A stretch of DNA of 64,000 nt from JAABRE01 sp964413275 (GCA_964413275.1 CAYPSO010000007.1:1-64000); one strand, 5' to 3'. Shown: positions 33,726 through 42,942, counted from the stretch's first letter. Numbers and translations: made by a program. Notes: a model not told the origin generated them from the letters alone.

Positions 33726-34955
33726 ATGATTCATCAACCGCCAGCCGGCGCAAGAGATTTACTTCCCCTAGAAGTTGTCCAGAAATCTTGGATTAACGAT
33801 ACTCTCCAAACTTTATTTAAGCGTTGGGGTTATCAAAGATTGGTAACTTCTACTATCGAATGGCTTGATACTCTGATGGCTGGTGGAGCGATTGAAAGCT
33901 CAACAGTGATTAAACTTCAGAGTGAAGGAGAAAATACTTTAGGTTTACGCCCAGAATTGACTGCATCTATAGCTCGTGCTGCTATGACTCGCATGGCAGA
34001 TAATACTTTTCCCCAACGACTTTGTTATCGAGCTAATATATTTCGCAATCCCTCTCAATCTCATCATGGTCGTCAATTGGAATTTTATCAAGCAGGAGTA
34101 GAGTTACTTTTTGCTGAAGGAATCTTAGCTGATGCGGAAATTCTCCTTTTATTATCTAATTGTTTACAACAGTTGGGCTTAGAAAATTGGTATTTGTTAC
34201 TTGGACAAGCAGATTTAACCCGCTCCCTATTATCGCCTTTTCCAGAAAATTTGAGAAATAAGGTACGCTATTGCATTGCTAATTTAGATAAGATTAGTTT
34301 GGAAAACCTATCTTTAGAACCTCATTTAAAAGAACAGGCTTTATTATTATTTGATTTAAGGGGAAAACCTGCTGAGGTTTTAACAAAAGTTGCTAAATTT
34401 GATTTAGAGCCAAAAGCACGGGAAATTGTTCATAACCTTAAATCTTTAATCGAATTAATCGAACATACTGATAATATTCCCATTATTCTCGATCTAAGCT
34501 TAGTCCAGACTTTTGATTATTATACAGGGATTGTTTTTGAAGTAATCAGCGTCCAAAATAATCAATTTTATACTATAGGACAAGGAGGCAGATATGATAA
34601 ATTATTGGGGCTATATCATCCTGAAGGTAAAAATGCACCCGGAATCGGTTTTTCTTTGAATTTAGAGGATTTACAGGCTTGTTTGTTATCAAGTTCTCGT
34701 TTACCCCAAGAAACTCCGGCTAGTGATTGGTTAGTCATTGCTGAAAATTCAGCAGCAACCAGAGCAGCTTTTATTTATGCTCAAAATTTACGAAATTCCC
34801 CAGATTTAATCAGAGTAGAATTAGATTTAGGCGGAAAAACACCAGAAAAAGTCAGAGAATATGCCAAAAGTTGTCGTATTGCTAATTTAGCTTGGATTAA
34901 AGCTGATGGTTCATCAGTAACTGAAATTGTTGGCTTATCTGACAGTATCGAATAA
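33726..34955 (+). CDS. hisZ: ATP phosphoribosyltransferase regulatory subunit
   Basis: A 409-residue HisRS-like protein. It keeps synthetase-type motifs (GARDLLPLEV, TLGLRPELTASIARA, YTIGQGGRYDKLLGLY) but lacks a C-terminal tRNA-binding domain and is shorter than HisS, which identifies HisZ. HisZ pairs with the short HisG to catalyse and regulate the first step of histidine synthesis. Confidence 0.9.
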   Translation: MIHQPPAGARDLLPLEVVQKSWINDTLQTLFKRWGYQRLVTSTIEWLDTLMAGGAIESSTVIKLQSEGENTLGLRPELTASIARAAMTRMADNTFPQRLCYRANIFRNPSQSHHGRQLEFYQAGVELLFAEGILADAEILLLLSNCLQQLGLENWYLLLGQADLTRSLLSPFPENLRNKVRYCIANLDKISLENLSLEPHLKEQALLLFDLRGKPAEVLTKVAKFDLEPKAREIVHNLKSLIELIEHTDNIPIILDLSLVQTFDYYTGIVFEVISVQNNQFYTIGQGGRYDKLLGLYHPEGKNAPGIGFSLNLEDLQACLLSSSRLPQETPASDWLVIAENSAATRAAFIYAQNLRNSPDLIRVELDLGGKTPEKVREYAKSCRIANLAWIKADGSSVTEIVGLSDSIE

Positions 34956-35045
34956 ATTTTATCTCGTTTGCTGGTTTAGATGAGTATTCAGTATTCAGGA
35001 GAAAGAGTTTAGTCGAAGAAAATATAAGGATTTTAAGTTTATTCA

Positions 35046-35074
35046 GCAAGCCCTATACTAGCTTATGGGCTTGC
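35046..35074. terminator. hairpin between hisZ and the kinase gene
   Basis: Perfect arms GCAAGCCC (35046-35053) and GGGCTTGC (35067-35074) lie between the convergent hisZ and histidine-kinase genes. Confidence 0.5.
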
Positions 35075-35097
35075 GGTTAAATAAAGCACCATTTAAA

Positions 35098-35165
35098 GTA
35101 GGGTGGGCAAAACCGACAGATCGAGTTTACCCGAAATTCTCAAAGCATATTTTGTCCACCAAAAA
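35098..35165. repeat. MITE-like element, GGTGGGCAAAA inverted ends
   Basis: GGTGGGCAAAA (35102-35112) and TTTTGTCCACC (35150-35160) are inverted copies with one mismatch, 37 bases apart. Same family as 3420-3489. Confidence 0.7.
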
Positions 35166-35182
35166 ATATATAAACTGGTATA

Positions 35183-36532
35183 TTATTTGTTTGCTAATAC
35201 CTTATGGGCTTGTGAAATAGACGATAATGGCAAACGTACTTGAAAGCAACTACCTCGATCTAAACTACTATGGACAGTAATCTTACCTCCATGGCCTTGG
35301 GTAATTGCCTTAGCAATGGAAAGTCCTAATCCTGTTCCCCCTTGACGACGAGATCTAGCTCTATCTGCACGCCAAAAGCGATCAAAAATGTAGGGTAAGT
35401 GTTCTGGAGCAATACCAATCCCTGTATCCTTAATCGTTACTAAGGCAAAGCGATTTTGTTTACCAACAATTAGATCTACTCTCCCTCCAGATGGGGTGTA
35501 ATGGAGAGCATTTTCAAGTAAGTTGGTAAATAGGCGAGTAAGTTGAGATTTGTCTCCCATTACATTTAATGTGGCTAAGGATTGATACTCAAAAGTTATC
35601 TCTTTAATTTGGGCTGATGATTCTAAAAAACTAAAAACATTTTGCAAAAGTTGATTAAGGGAAATTAATACTCGCTCACCATTTAAACTGGTTTCAGGGG
35701 CATTAGTACGTGCTAAAAAAAGTAAATCTTCGACTAAACAGTTCATTTGATTGGTAGCACTAGAGATTGCTGCTAGTTTCTTGAAATCCTTAGCATGAAT
35801 ACGCTCAGGATGATTACCCATGACATCTACAGATGTTTTAATCACTGTGAGAGGACTACGTAGTTCATGAGATGCATCTGTAGTAAACTGTTTTAGTTGC
35901 TGAAAACTTTGCTCAACCGGTTTAATCGCCTTTTGAGTCAACCAGAGTCCACCTAAACCAACTAGCCCAAGAGCAAGCATTCCTCCTGCGGCTAAACCCC
36001 ATAATAATTGTGTTTGTACAACTTCTACATCATCGTTAGATTGACTGGCACGAATATATCCTTTGAGAATAGGTTGCTGAGGTTGGGAACTATCTTGATA
36101 TACGGAAATGGTGAAAGTACGAATTTTTTTGGGTTCTTCCTGACGTTGTATAGTTTGAGCACTCAGTTTTGGCTTAACTTTTAGCTCTAAAGCTCCTCTA
36201 CTTGCCAAAAGATTTCCTTTTGTATCAAACCATTCAAGGCTTTGTTGATCTCGATTAAAAATATCTCGCCAAGGTACTTCATTAATTTGTTCCAGGTATT
36301 TAGTTCCCTTTTTCTCAATTTCTGCTAGGGAAGGTGCAGCAGATTGAGCTAAGGTTAATAGTTTTTTATCTAGTTGTTGGTAAAGACTACGGGTGAGAAA
36401 CAGATATACACCAGTACCAAAAACTCCTAAAATTACTGCCATTACCATTAAGTAAGATATTAGCAAATGCCAACGCAGCCCTTGAAACATTTTATTTTGC
36501 CAATAAAAACTGAATAATCTGTCAATTTTCAC
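35183..36532 (-). CDS. sensor histidine kinase (RppB-like)
   Basis: A 449-residue kinase with two membrane spans (about 20-42 and 175-197) bracketing a periplasmic sensing domain. The H-box DASHELRSPLTVIK carries the phospho-accepting histidine, and the ATP-binding part shows N-box-like NLLENALHYTPSGG, DTGIGIAPEHL and GGTGLGLSIAKAI. The start overlaps the response-regulator end by 11 bases. The layout resembles the RppA/RppB (NrsRS) redox/nickel-responsive systems of cyanobacteria; the specific signal is not evident. Confidence 0.85.
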   Translation of the reverse strand: MKIDRLFSFYWQNKMFQGLRWHLLISYLMVMAVILGVFGTGVYLFLTRSLYQQLDKKLLTLAQSAAPSLAEIEKKGTKYLEQINEVPWRDIFNRDQQSLEWFDTKGNLLASRGALELKVKPKLSAQTIQRQEEPKKIRTFTISVYQDSSQPQQPILKGYIRASQSNDDVEVVQTQLLWGLAAGGMLALGLVGLGGLWLTQKAIKPVEQSFQQLKQFTTDASHELRSPLTVIKTSVDVMGNHPERIHAKDFKKLAAISSATNQMNCLVEDLLFLARTNAPETSLNGERVLISLNQLLQNVFSFLESSAQIKEITFEYQSLATLNVMGDKSQLTRLFTNLLENALHYTPSGGRVDLIVGKQNRFALVTIKDTGIGIAPEHLPYIFDRFWRADRARSRRQGGTGLGLSIAKAITQGHGGKITVHSSLDRGSCFQVRLPLSSISQAHKVLANK

Positions 36533-37241
36533 TGTAAATTTCCGAATTTTGACTTGTAAATTCGTTAGGGTTTTCTTTGAGACGATAACCTAAACCATAA
36601 ACTGTTTCAATCAAATCGCTAGGAGCACCAAAGGATTTTAGTTTTTGTCGCAAACCTCTCATATGGGCTTTTACTGTTGCTTCTTCGGGAAATTCTTCCA
36701 ATGACCATAAATGCTCGATAATTTGAGCGCGGCTAAAAACACGCCGACTATTACGTAAGAAAAACTCTAATAGTCGATATTCTTTAGGTCTTAGAGTTAT
36801 AAGTTGTTCTTGATAATAAACTTCGCAAGTGCTTGAATTTAGCTTTAAATCTCCGTATTCTAGGATTGGTGGTAAAGTGAGACTATTACGACGTAACAAA
36901 GCTCTGATTCTGGCTGATAGCTCTTCTAATTCAAAAGGTTTAATAATATAATCATCTGCTCCTGCATCTAATCCCATAATTTTATCTGTTAAATCGTCTT
37001 TGGCAGTAAGCATTAAAATCGGCAACGAATAACCTTGGGAACGTAATTTATGACAAAGGGTAATGCCATCTATTTTAGGTAGCATAATGTCCAAAACCAT
37101 TAAATCATAATTAAAAGTTTCTACAAAATCCTGTGCTAGTTCGCCATCAGAAGCAATTTCTACCACATAATGTTGGTCGGTGAGATATTCTGCTAGAGCT
37201 TCTGCAATGCGCTCATCATCTTCTACTACTAAGATTTTCAT
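36522..37241 (-). CDS. OmpR-family response regulator (RppA-like)
   Basis: A 239-residue regulator with a receiver domain (acidic pair VEDDERIAEAL, phospho-acceptor Asp in LMVLDIMLPKIDG, Lys in DYIIKPFELEEL) and a C-terminal winged helix (LTLRPKEYRLLEFFL, VKAHMRGLRQKL). It is cotranscribed with the overlapping kinase gene downstream. A pentapeptide-repeat lipoprotein gene lies 240 bases upstream in the same orientation. Confidence 0.9.
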   Translation of the reverse strand: MKILVVEDDERIAEALAEYLTDQHYVVEIASDGELAQDFVETFNYDLMVLDIMLPKIDGITLCHKLRSQGYSLPILMLTAKDDLTDKIMGLDAGADDYIIKPFELEELSARIRALLRRNSLTLPPILEYGDLKLNSSTCEVYYQEQLITLRPKEYRLLEFFLRNSRRVFSRAQIIEHLWSLEEFPEEATVKAHMRGLRQKLKSFGAPSDLIETVYGLGYRLKENPNEFTSQNSEIYSEN

Positions 37242-37481
37242 AGTTATCGATCCTGTAAAGTAGATACTAATAAGTATAATTTATTTTGCAAAAACTCTTC
37301 AAAGTAATAACAGGCAAAAGGGAAGAGGGAATAGGGGAAAAATTATTCCTGAAGCAAGTTTTAAAGCTTTTTCCCTTATAGGCTGCATAGTAAATCACTG
37401 TTGCCCTTTGCCTGTTTCCTTTTCTTTATCTAATTAATAGTTGGACTTCTTTTGATTAGATAAAAAATTCTCAATTTTTTT

Positions 37482-37853
37482 TTAATTAGGTTGTTCTATG
37501 GTTTCTCCGGGTTCACCTTCAATTTGAGTTTCTGTTCCTGGAATCTCTTCAGGATCTTCAGAGCCTTCGATCATAGGTACATTATCTGGATCTGAGGTCT
37601 CGGTTTCATCGGTCATACCATCATCGGTCATACCACCATCGGTCGTACCATCATCGGTTGTAGCATCATCGGTCATACCATCATCGGTCGTACCATCAGA
37701 TTCTTCGGGTACAGTGATACTACTATCTGGCTCTACCCCACCATCAGGAACTTCATTTTCAGGTGCAGCGCAAGCACCAAGAAGAGATAAAGAACTAAGC
37801 ACCATAGAAATAGTTACTAATTTAAAAAGATCTACTAATTTAATTTTCATCAT
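37482..37853 (-). CDS. lipoprotein with acidic pentapeptide tandem repeats
   Basis: A 123-residue protein. I start at 37853 because GGAG lies 9 bases upstream; an in-frame ATG 5 codons earlier is possible. A signal with lipobox LLGAC (Cys 28) is followed by an acidic Pro/Thr/Asp-rich region containing TDDGM-type five-residue repeats coded by six 15-base units. Low-complexity acidic surface proteins of this sort can vary in repeat number. Function unknown; it lies upstream of the two-component pair. Confidence 0.6.
   Translation of the reverse strand: MMKIKLVDLFKLVTISMVLSSLSLLGACAAPENEVPDGGVEPDSSITVPEESDGTTDDGMTDDATTDDGTTDGGMTDDGMTDETETSDPDNVPMIEGSEDPEEIPGTETQIEGEPGETIEQPN
37606..37695. repeat. 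six tandem copies of a 15-base unit
   Basis: Units of TCATCGGTCATACCA with a few substitutions run without gaps from 37606 to 37695. Each codes a TD(D/G)-rich pentapeptide on the minus strand, so copy-number change would keep the reading frame. Confidence 0.85.
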
Positions 37854-38082
37854 GGGATTTTTCTCCATTTTTTCTTTTTGCTTTGCTGAATTTGTAATGA
37901 TTCAAATAGTTTAAGTATTTGATTTCGTCCAGCAGTAAAAAATTTAGTAAATTAATGCTGCTGCTTGAAAAAGGTTGATTACAAACTCTGGATATAAACA
38001 TAAAGACAAAAAGTAAAAAACTCGATAACCAATCAACAAAAATATTTTTTTAATATCAAATCTTAGGTAATTCCTTTAAAAT

Positions 38083-38104
38083 AATTCATATATATAAATG
38101 AATT
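38083..38104 (+). promoter_or_regulatory. inverted repeat just before hypD
   Basis: AATTCAT (38083-38089) and ATGAATT (38098-38104) flank a TA-rich loop directly before the hypD ATG at 38106. It covers the ribosome-binding site and may act in translation control. Confidence 0.3.
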
Positions 38105-38105
38105 T

Positions 38106-39209
38106 ATGCAATATATTACTGAATATCGAGATGCTCAAGTAGCCAAAAAATATGCAGAGGCGATCGCAGAAATTATCACCAAACCTTGGACAATTATGGA
38201 AATTTGCGGCGGTCAAACTCACAGTATTGTTAAATATGGGATTGAAACCCTATTACCGCGAGAAATTACTCTAATACATGGGCCTGGTTGTCCTGTTTGT
38301 GTCACCTCCATTGAATTAATTGATTATGCCATCGCCCTTGCCAGTCAGCCAGAGGTTATTTTTTGTTCCTTTGGGGATATGTTGCGAGTCCCCGGAACAT
38401 CCCAAGATTTACTCACAGTCAAGGCTACAGGAGGGGACATACGCATTGTTTATTCACCCTTAGATTGCCTGAAAATAGCTCAAGCAAACTCGAATAAGCA
38501 GGTTATCTTTTTTGCCGTAGGCTTTGAAACCACTGCTCCTGCTACTGCAATGGCAGTCTATCAAGCCAAGCAACAACAAATTGATAACTTTTCTATGTTA
38601 ATTTCCCATGTGCTTGTACCGCCAGCTATGTCAGCTATTCTGTCTTCCCCTAATTGTCAAGTACAAGGATTTTTGGCAGCAGGTCATGTTTGTACTGTAA
38701 TGGGATATACCGAATATGAACCCATAGCTCATCAATACCAAGTTCCCATAGTTGTTACAGGGTTTGAACCTGTAGATATTTTGCAAGGAATTTATATGTG
38801 CGTACAGCAATTAGAATCGGGGAGGGCTGAGTGTGAAAATCAGTATAAAAGATCGGTAAAACAAGAGGGTAATGAAAATGCTCAAAGGCTAATTGAGGAA
38901 GTTTTTGAGGTTGTGCCTCGATGTTGGCGGGGTATTGGTGAAATTCCCCAAAGTGGTTTAGCATTGCGATCGCACTATAGTCAATTTGATGCTCTGAAAA
39001 AATGGGAATCTCGTTTATTTATTCCTTCTGAGGCAATGAATCACAATCCTAGCGAATGTATTAGTGGAGAAATTCTCCAAGGAATTAAAAAACCCCATGA
39101 ATGCCCTGCTTTTGGTACTCGCTGTACCCCAGAACACCCGGAAGGTGCGCCGATGGTTTCTTCTGAAGGTGCTTGTGCTGCTTACTATAAATATAGAAGT
39201 TTGATGTAA
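38106..39209 (+). CDS. hypD: hydrogenase maturation protein HypD
   Basis: A 367-residue HypD. Conserved cysteine motifs are present: MEICGGQTHS near 33-42 and GPGCPVCVT near 60. Later motifs AVGFETTAPATAMAVYQA and the C-terminal 4Fe-4S site region (PECP-like ECPAFGTRCTPEHPEGA) fit the family. HypD works with HypC to build the Fe(CN)2CO centre of [NiFe]-hydrogenases. No other hyp or hydrogenase genes are in the window. Confidence 0.95.
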   Translation: MQYITEYRDAQVAKKYAEAIAEIITKPWTIMEICGGQTHSIVKYGIETLLPREITLIHGPGCPVCVTSIELIDYAIALASQPEVIFCSFGDMLRVPGTSQDLLTVKATGGDIRIVYSPLDCLKIAQANSNKQVIFFAVGFETTAPATAMAVYQAKQQQIDNFSMLISHVLVPPAMSAILSSPNCQVQGFLAAGHVCTVMGYTEYEPIAHQYQVPIVVTGFEPVDILQGIYMCVQQLESGRAECENQYKRSVKQEGNENAQRLIEEVFEVVPRCWRGIGEIPQSGLALRSHYSQFDALKKWESRLFIPSEAMNHNPSECISGEILQGIKKPHECPAFGTRCTPEHPEGAPMVSSEGACAAYYKYRSLM

Positions 39210-39271
39210 TTTATTCCTGATGTAATTTATTCCTTAAGTAATGCAATAAACGCAATAGACTGCTCAAAACG

Positions 39272-39313
39272 GTAACAAAAATTACAAAATAATCTAGTTT
39301 CACCTAATAAATT
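39272..39313 (+). promoter_or_regulatory. NtcA-type promoter of nirA
   Basis: GTA-N8-TAC (GTAACAAAAATTAC, 39272-39285) is followed after 22 bases by TAAATT (39308-39313), a TAN3T -10 box. This is the canonical layout of NtcA-activated nitrogen-control promoters. nirA starts at 39379. Confidence 0.8.
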
Positions 39314-39378
39314 ACATAGACAAGCATGGGTAAAAAATGCCAATTTGATAATTATCAATATTAAAAAGGGGTAACAGC

Positions 39379-41271
39379 ATGACTATTGCTGGTGAAAAAA
39401 AAATTAAATTAAATAAAATTGAAAAAGTAAAAGCAGAAAAACACGGATTAGAAGTCAAAAAAGAATTAGAGCATTTTGCTAAAGTCGGTTGGGAAGCTAT
39501 GGATGATGCGGATTTAACCATTCGTTTAAAGTGGTTAGGCCTCTTTTTTCGACCTGTAACTCCGGGCAAATTCATGTTAAGGTTGCGGACTCCTAACGGT
39601 ATTCTCGATAGTGATAAAATGCGTACCTTTGCAGAAATTATCCAACGTTATGGAGATGATGGTAGTGCTGATATTACCACTCGTCAAAATATTCAATTAA
39701 GAGGTATTCGTTTAGAAGATACTCCCACAATTTTTGAAAAGTTAGATGCAGTAGGCATGACTTCAATTCAATCGGGGATGGATAATATTCGTAACTTAAC
39801 AGGTTCTCCTGTTGCTGGCATCGATCCCGATGAATTATTCGATACAAGGGAATTAAACTATAAATTACAAGACATGATTACCAATAATGGTCAAGGTAAT
39901 TATAAGTTCAGTGATTTACCCCGTAAATTTAATATTGCCATCGAAGGTGCAAGGGATAACTCTATTCATGCAGAAATTAACGATGTTGCCTTCATACCAG
40001 CTTATAAAAATGATGAATTTGGATTTAATGTCATAGTTGGGGGCTATTTATCCGCTCAAAGATGTGCAGAAGCAATTCCTATGGGGGTTTGGGTACCTGC
40101 TAATGATGATGTAGTGGAATTATCACGTGCTATTCTTACGGTTTATACCGACAATGGGCTGAATGAAGGCTTAAGAGAAAATCGTGGTAAAGCCCGCATG
40201 ATGTGGCTCATTGATAAATGGGGTATGGAAAAATTCCGCTCAGAAGTAGAAAAGGAATTTGGTAAACCCCTAGCCGAAGCTGCACCCAAAGATGAGATTA
40301 CCATGGAAAAACGGGATCATATTGGTGTACATCCCCAAATACAGGAAGGTTATAGCTATATTGGTTTGCATATTCCCGCCGGCAGACTTGATGCTGAGTC
40401 TATGTTTGAAGTAGCCAGACTCGCAGACGTTTATGGTAATGGTGAAATTAGACTCACAGTTGAGGAAAATTTAATTATTCCCTATGTGAAAAATGAAAAT
40501 GTTGATGCTTTTTTAACAGAGCCTATTTTAGATCGTTTTTCCATTAATCCTACTCCCCTAACTCGCTCCCTTGTTTCCTGCACAGGTGCTCGTTATTGTA
40601 ATTTTGCCTTAATAGAAACTAAAGCAAGGGGTTTAAAACTAGCTCAAGAATTGGATAAAGAGCTAAATATACCTCAAAGAGTTCGTATTCATTGGACAGG
40701 TTGCCCTAACTCCTGCGGACAAGTTCAAGCTGGTGATATTGGCTTAATGGGTACAAAAGCTAAAAAAGATGGACAGGTTGTTGAAGGAGTAAATTTATTT
40801 ACTGGGGGTAAAGTAGGAAAAGATGCTCATTTGGGTAGTCTGGCTGAGAAAAGTATTCCTTGTGAAGACCTTAAACCTATTTTACGGGATTTATTAATTA
40901 GAGATTTTGGTGCAACTCTTAAAGATGGAGTAGTAATTGAAGATACACCTGTTAATGGTAATGGCAAATCCATCAGTGGGCCATTAGAAAGTAAGGCGGA
41001 TATATCTTCAACAACAAATAAGATTTTCTTTGCTCAATCTTGGAAGGAAGTTGGTTGTTCAGAAGATAAATTCATTTTAGAAGCTGCTGAAGCAAAAGAT
41101 ATAGCAATTGAAAGTAGTTGTCGTGCTGGTACTTGTGGGACTTGTGTGGGAGATTTACTTAAAGGAGAGGTTAAGTATGACCAAGATTATGATGCACTTA
41201 GTAGTTTAGAAGCAGGTCAGATTTTGACTTGTTGTGCCAAACCTGTAGGTAACATTGTGGTAGATTTATAA
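39379..41271 (+). CDS. nirA: ferredoxin-nitrite reductase fused to a [2Fe-2S] ferredoxin domain
   Basis: A 630-residue protein. Residues about 1-530 are a siroheme/4Fe-4S nitrite reductase: two ferrodoxin-like halves and cluster ligands in SCTGARYCNFA and WTGCPNSCGQ. It reduces nitrite to ammonium with six electrons. Residues about 545-630 form a plant-type ferredoxin domain with CRAGTCGTC and a fourth Cys in LTCC. Such a fused electron donor is known in a few cyanobacterial NirA proteins (the Plectonema type) but absent from most. An NtcA-type promoter precedes it. Confidence 0.95.
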   Translation: MTIAGEKKIKLNKIEKVKAEKHGLEVKKELEHFAKVGWEAMDDADLTIRLKWLGLFFRPVTPGKFMLRLRTPNGILDSDKMRTFAEIIQRYGDDGSADITTRQNIQLRGIRLEDTPTIFEKLDAVGMTSIQSGMDNIRNLTGSPVAGIDPDELFDTRELNYKLQDMITNNGQGNYKFSDLPRKFNIAIEGARDNSIHAEINDVAFIPAYKNDEFGFNVIVGGYLSAQRCAEAIPMGVWVPANDDVVELSRAILTVYTDNGLNEGLRENRGKARMMWLIDKWGMEKFRSEVEKEFGKPLAEAAPKDEITMEKRDHIGVHPQIQEGYSYIGLHIPAGRLDAESMFEVARLADVYGNGEIRLTVEENLIIPYVKNENVDAFLTEPILDRFSINPTPLTRSLVSCTGARYCNFALIETKARGLKLAQELDKELNIPQRVRIHWTGCPNSCGQVQAGDIGLMGTKAKKDGQVVEGVNLFTGGKVGKDAHLGSLAEKSIPCEDLKPILRDLLIRDFGATLKDGVVIEDTPVNGNGKSISGPLESKADISSTTNKIFFAQSWKEVGCSEDKFILEAAEAKDIAIESSCRAGTCGTCVGDLLKGEVKYDQDYDALSSLEAGQILTCCAKPVGNIVVDL

Positions 41272-41276
41272 TTTTT

Positions 41277-41340
41277 AAGGTGGGCAAATTATTAATCGTA
41301 ATTACTACTAGATAAGACTTAAAAATATTTGCCCCTCTAC
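41277..41340. repeat. MITE-like element, GGTGGGCAAAT inverted ends
   Basis: GGTGGGCAAAT (41279-41289) and ATTTGCCCCTC (41327-41337) are imperfect inverted ends of the dispersed family, immediately after nirA. Confidence 0.65.
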
Positions 41341-41410
41341 AAAAAAATTTAATTATCAAAGGGAATAACTATAATTTTGCGATCGCCTATTATATTGTAT
41401 ATGTATATAG

Positions 41411-41866
41411 TTGGGTTTTACTTTTTTTCAATCCAACCTAGAAAATAAATTACCCTTGAAAAAACAGAAAATTACCCGAATCACAGAATTTGCTGACAAT
41501 GTTGACAATGTGATTATTTATGGATCATCATTGGATGGATTTTACCTGACTCAAATTGAACTAAGTATTCCTTATCTTGATGGTGTTTTTAATGCACTTC
41601 ATCTTAAATGCCTTCAAGAAAGTGAAACCATGATGCCTCAAGTGATAAAAGACTGGGCAAATATGTCGGGATGGTGGGAGTCATCAAATCGTTTTCCGAT
41701 TGAGCAAGATGAAGTTATGCAATTAATCGAACTTCTTGCCATATTAACTATTAAAGATTTTCCTCAAGAGTCTGGGAAATCTCAAGATTTATTAAGGTGT
41801 ACCCGTGCCATAGATGCTTTCTTAAGGGAGCGTTTAGAGCGTGGTGAAAAAGTTGATATTGGATGA
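41411..41866 (+). CDS. uncharacterised protein, start codon unclear
   Basis: An open frame of 151 codons beginning just after an in-frame TAG (41408-41410). The only start near the front is TTG at 41411, and no ATG occurs before about residue 70. The protein is soluble: helix-rich, with LDGVFNALHLKCLQESETMM and a C-terminal CTRAIDAFLRERLERGE. I do not recognise it. It is likely a real gene because the frame is long and balanced, but its 5' end may be damaged or start at TTG 41456 or GTG 41509. Confidence 0.5.
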   Translation: MGFTFFQSNLENKLPLKKQKITRITEFADNVDNVIIYGSSLDGFYLTQIELSIPYLDGVFNALHLKCLQESETMMPQVIKDWANMSGWWESSNRFPIEQDEVMQLIELLAILTIKDFPQESGKSQDLLRCTRAIDAFLRERLERGEKVDIG

Positions 41867-41994
41867 GTTGTTTACAGCACTTTTCAAAAAAACAATAACG
41901 GTTAAGTTTAATAAACTTGTTAAATTTGAGCGATACAAATAGCAGTATCCTTTAGCAATAAAGGAACAATAACCAGAAATAACACTTTAATATT

Positions 41995-42846
41995 ATGTTA
42001 CAAAAGATTTTATTTGCCGGTTCTGGAAACGCTAATTCCGAAGATATGTTGAAATCCCTTTTGGATTTACCTACTATCCAGGGATCTAATATTACCATAC
42101 TTCATGTAGTCCCCCCACAAGTTACCACTGAAGCAAGCACAGCTAAATGGGAAGAAGGCGGTACTGTTGTTGCTCAAACCATGAAAAATTTAGGACTCGA
42201 TCCTAGTAAAGTAACTACCATAGTACGTCAAGGCGAACCTAAAGATACTGTTTGTCAGGTAGCCGAAGAAATAGATACAGATTTAATCATCATGGGCTCA
42301 AGGGGTTTAAAACGCTTAGAAGCAATTTTAGGTAACTCCGTCAGTCAATATGTTTTTCAATTAACTAATCGTCCCATGTTATTAGTTAAAGAAGATGTTT
42401 TTGTCAAGAAAATTAAGCGGGTTATGGTTGCACTAGATAAATCTCCTGCTGCCAAATATGCGCTAGATTTGGCAATATTTTTACTAAGGGGATATTCGGG
42501 GGTAGAGTTAATTATCAGCCGTGTCAACCCTGATTTAAAAGAAGAATTTTTACCTCTTTCTAAAACTGAAACTGAAAATAATCCCATTGTTGCTGAGGCA
42601 ATTTCTCAAGTAAAAAGGCAAGGAATTAATTATCGAGCTATTGTTACTGGAGGCAAACCCGCAGAACAAATTTGTAATTTGGCTGAAGAATATAATGTCG
42701 ATCTTTTAGTTTTAGGTTCTCCAGATCGTCGTCCTTCTGTGGCGAAAAGCTTGCCAGATTTAGATCGTTTATTAGGTACTTCTTTATCCGACTATGTAAG
42801 GGTAAATGCTAATTGTCCTGTTTTATTAGCAAGAACTAATACTTAA
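41995..42846 (+). CDS. tandem universal stress protein (UspA x2)
   Basis: A 283-residue protein with two Usp domains, at about 1-130 and 138-283. Each ends with an ATP-binding glycine loop: GSRGLKRLEAILGNSVSQYV, and GSPDRRPSVAKSLPDLDRLLG with SDYV. Tandem Usp proteins bind ATP and help cells survive stress; the exact role is unknown. A terminator hairpin follows. Confidence 0.9.
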   Translation: MLQKILFAGSGNANSEDMLKSLLDLPTIQGSNITILHVVPPQVTTEASTAKWEEGGTVVAQTMKNLGLDPSKVTTIVRQGEPKDTVCQVAEEIDTDLIIMGSRGLKRLEAILGNSVSQYVFQLTNRPMLLVKEDVFVKKIKRVMVALDKSPAAKYALDLAIFLLRGYSGVELIISRVNPDLKEEFLPLSKTETENNPIVAEAISQVKRQGINYRAIVTGGKPAEQICNLAEEYNVDLLVLGSPDRRPSVAKSLPDLDRLLGTSLSDYVRVNANCPVLLARTNT

Positions 42847-42874
42847 TAAAAATTTCACTAACATTTATTAGTAA

Positions 42875-42923
42875 GGCATCTAAATTTATGATTTTATGGG
42901 GCTAAAATTAGATGTCTTTTTTT
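42875..42923 (+). terminator. intrinsic terminator after the Usp gene
   Basis: GGCATCTAA near 42875 pairs with TTAGATGTC near 42908-42916 and is followed by eight Ts. Confidence 0.7.
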
Positions 42924-42942
42924 ATCATTAGCCATGACCAAT

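Noticed and set aside
37714..37914. 66-codon plus-strand frame
   Set aside because: It is antisense to the pentapeptide-repeat lipoprotein.
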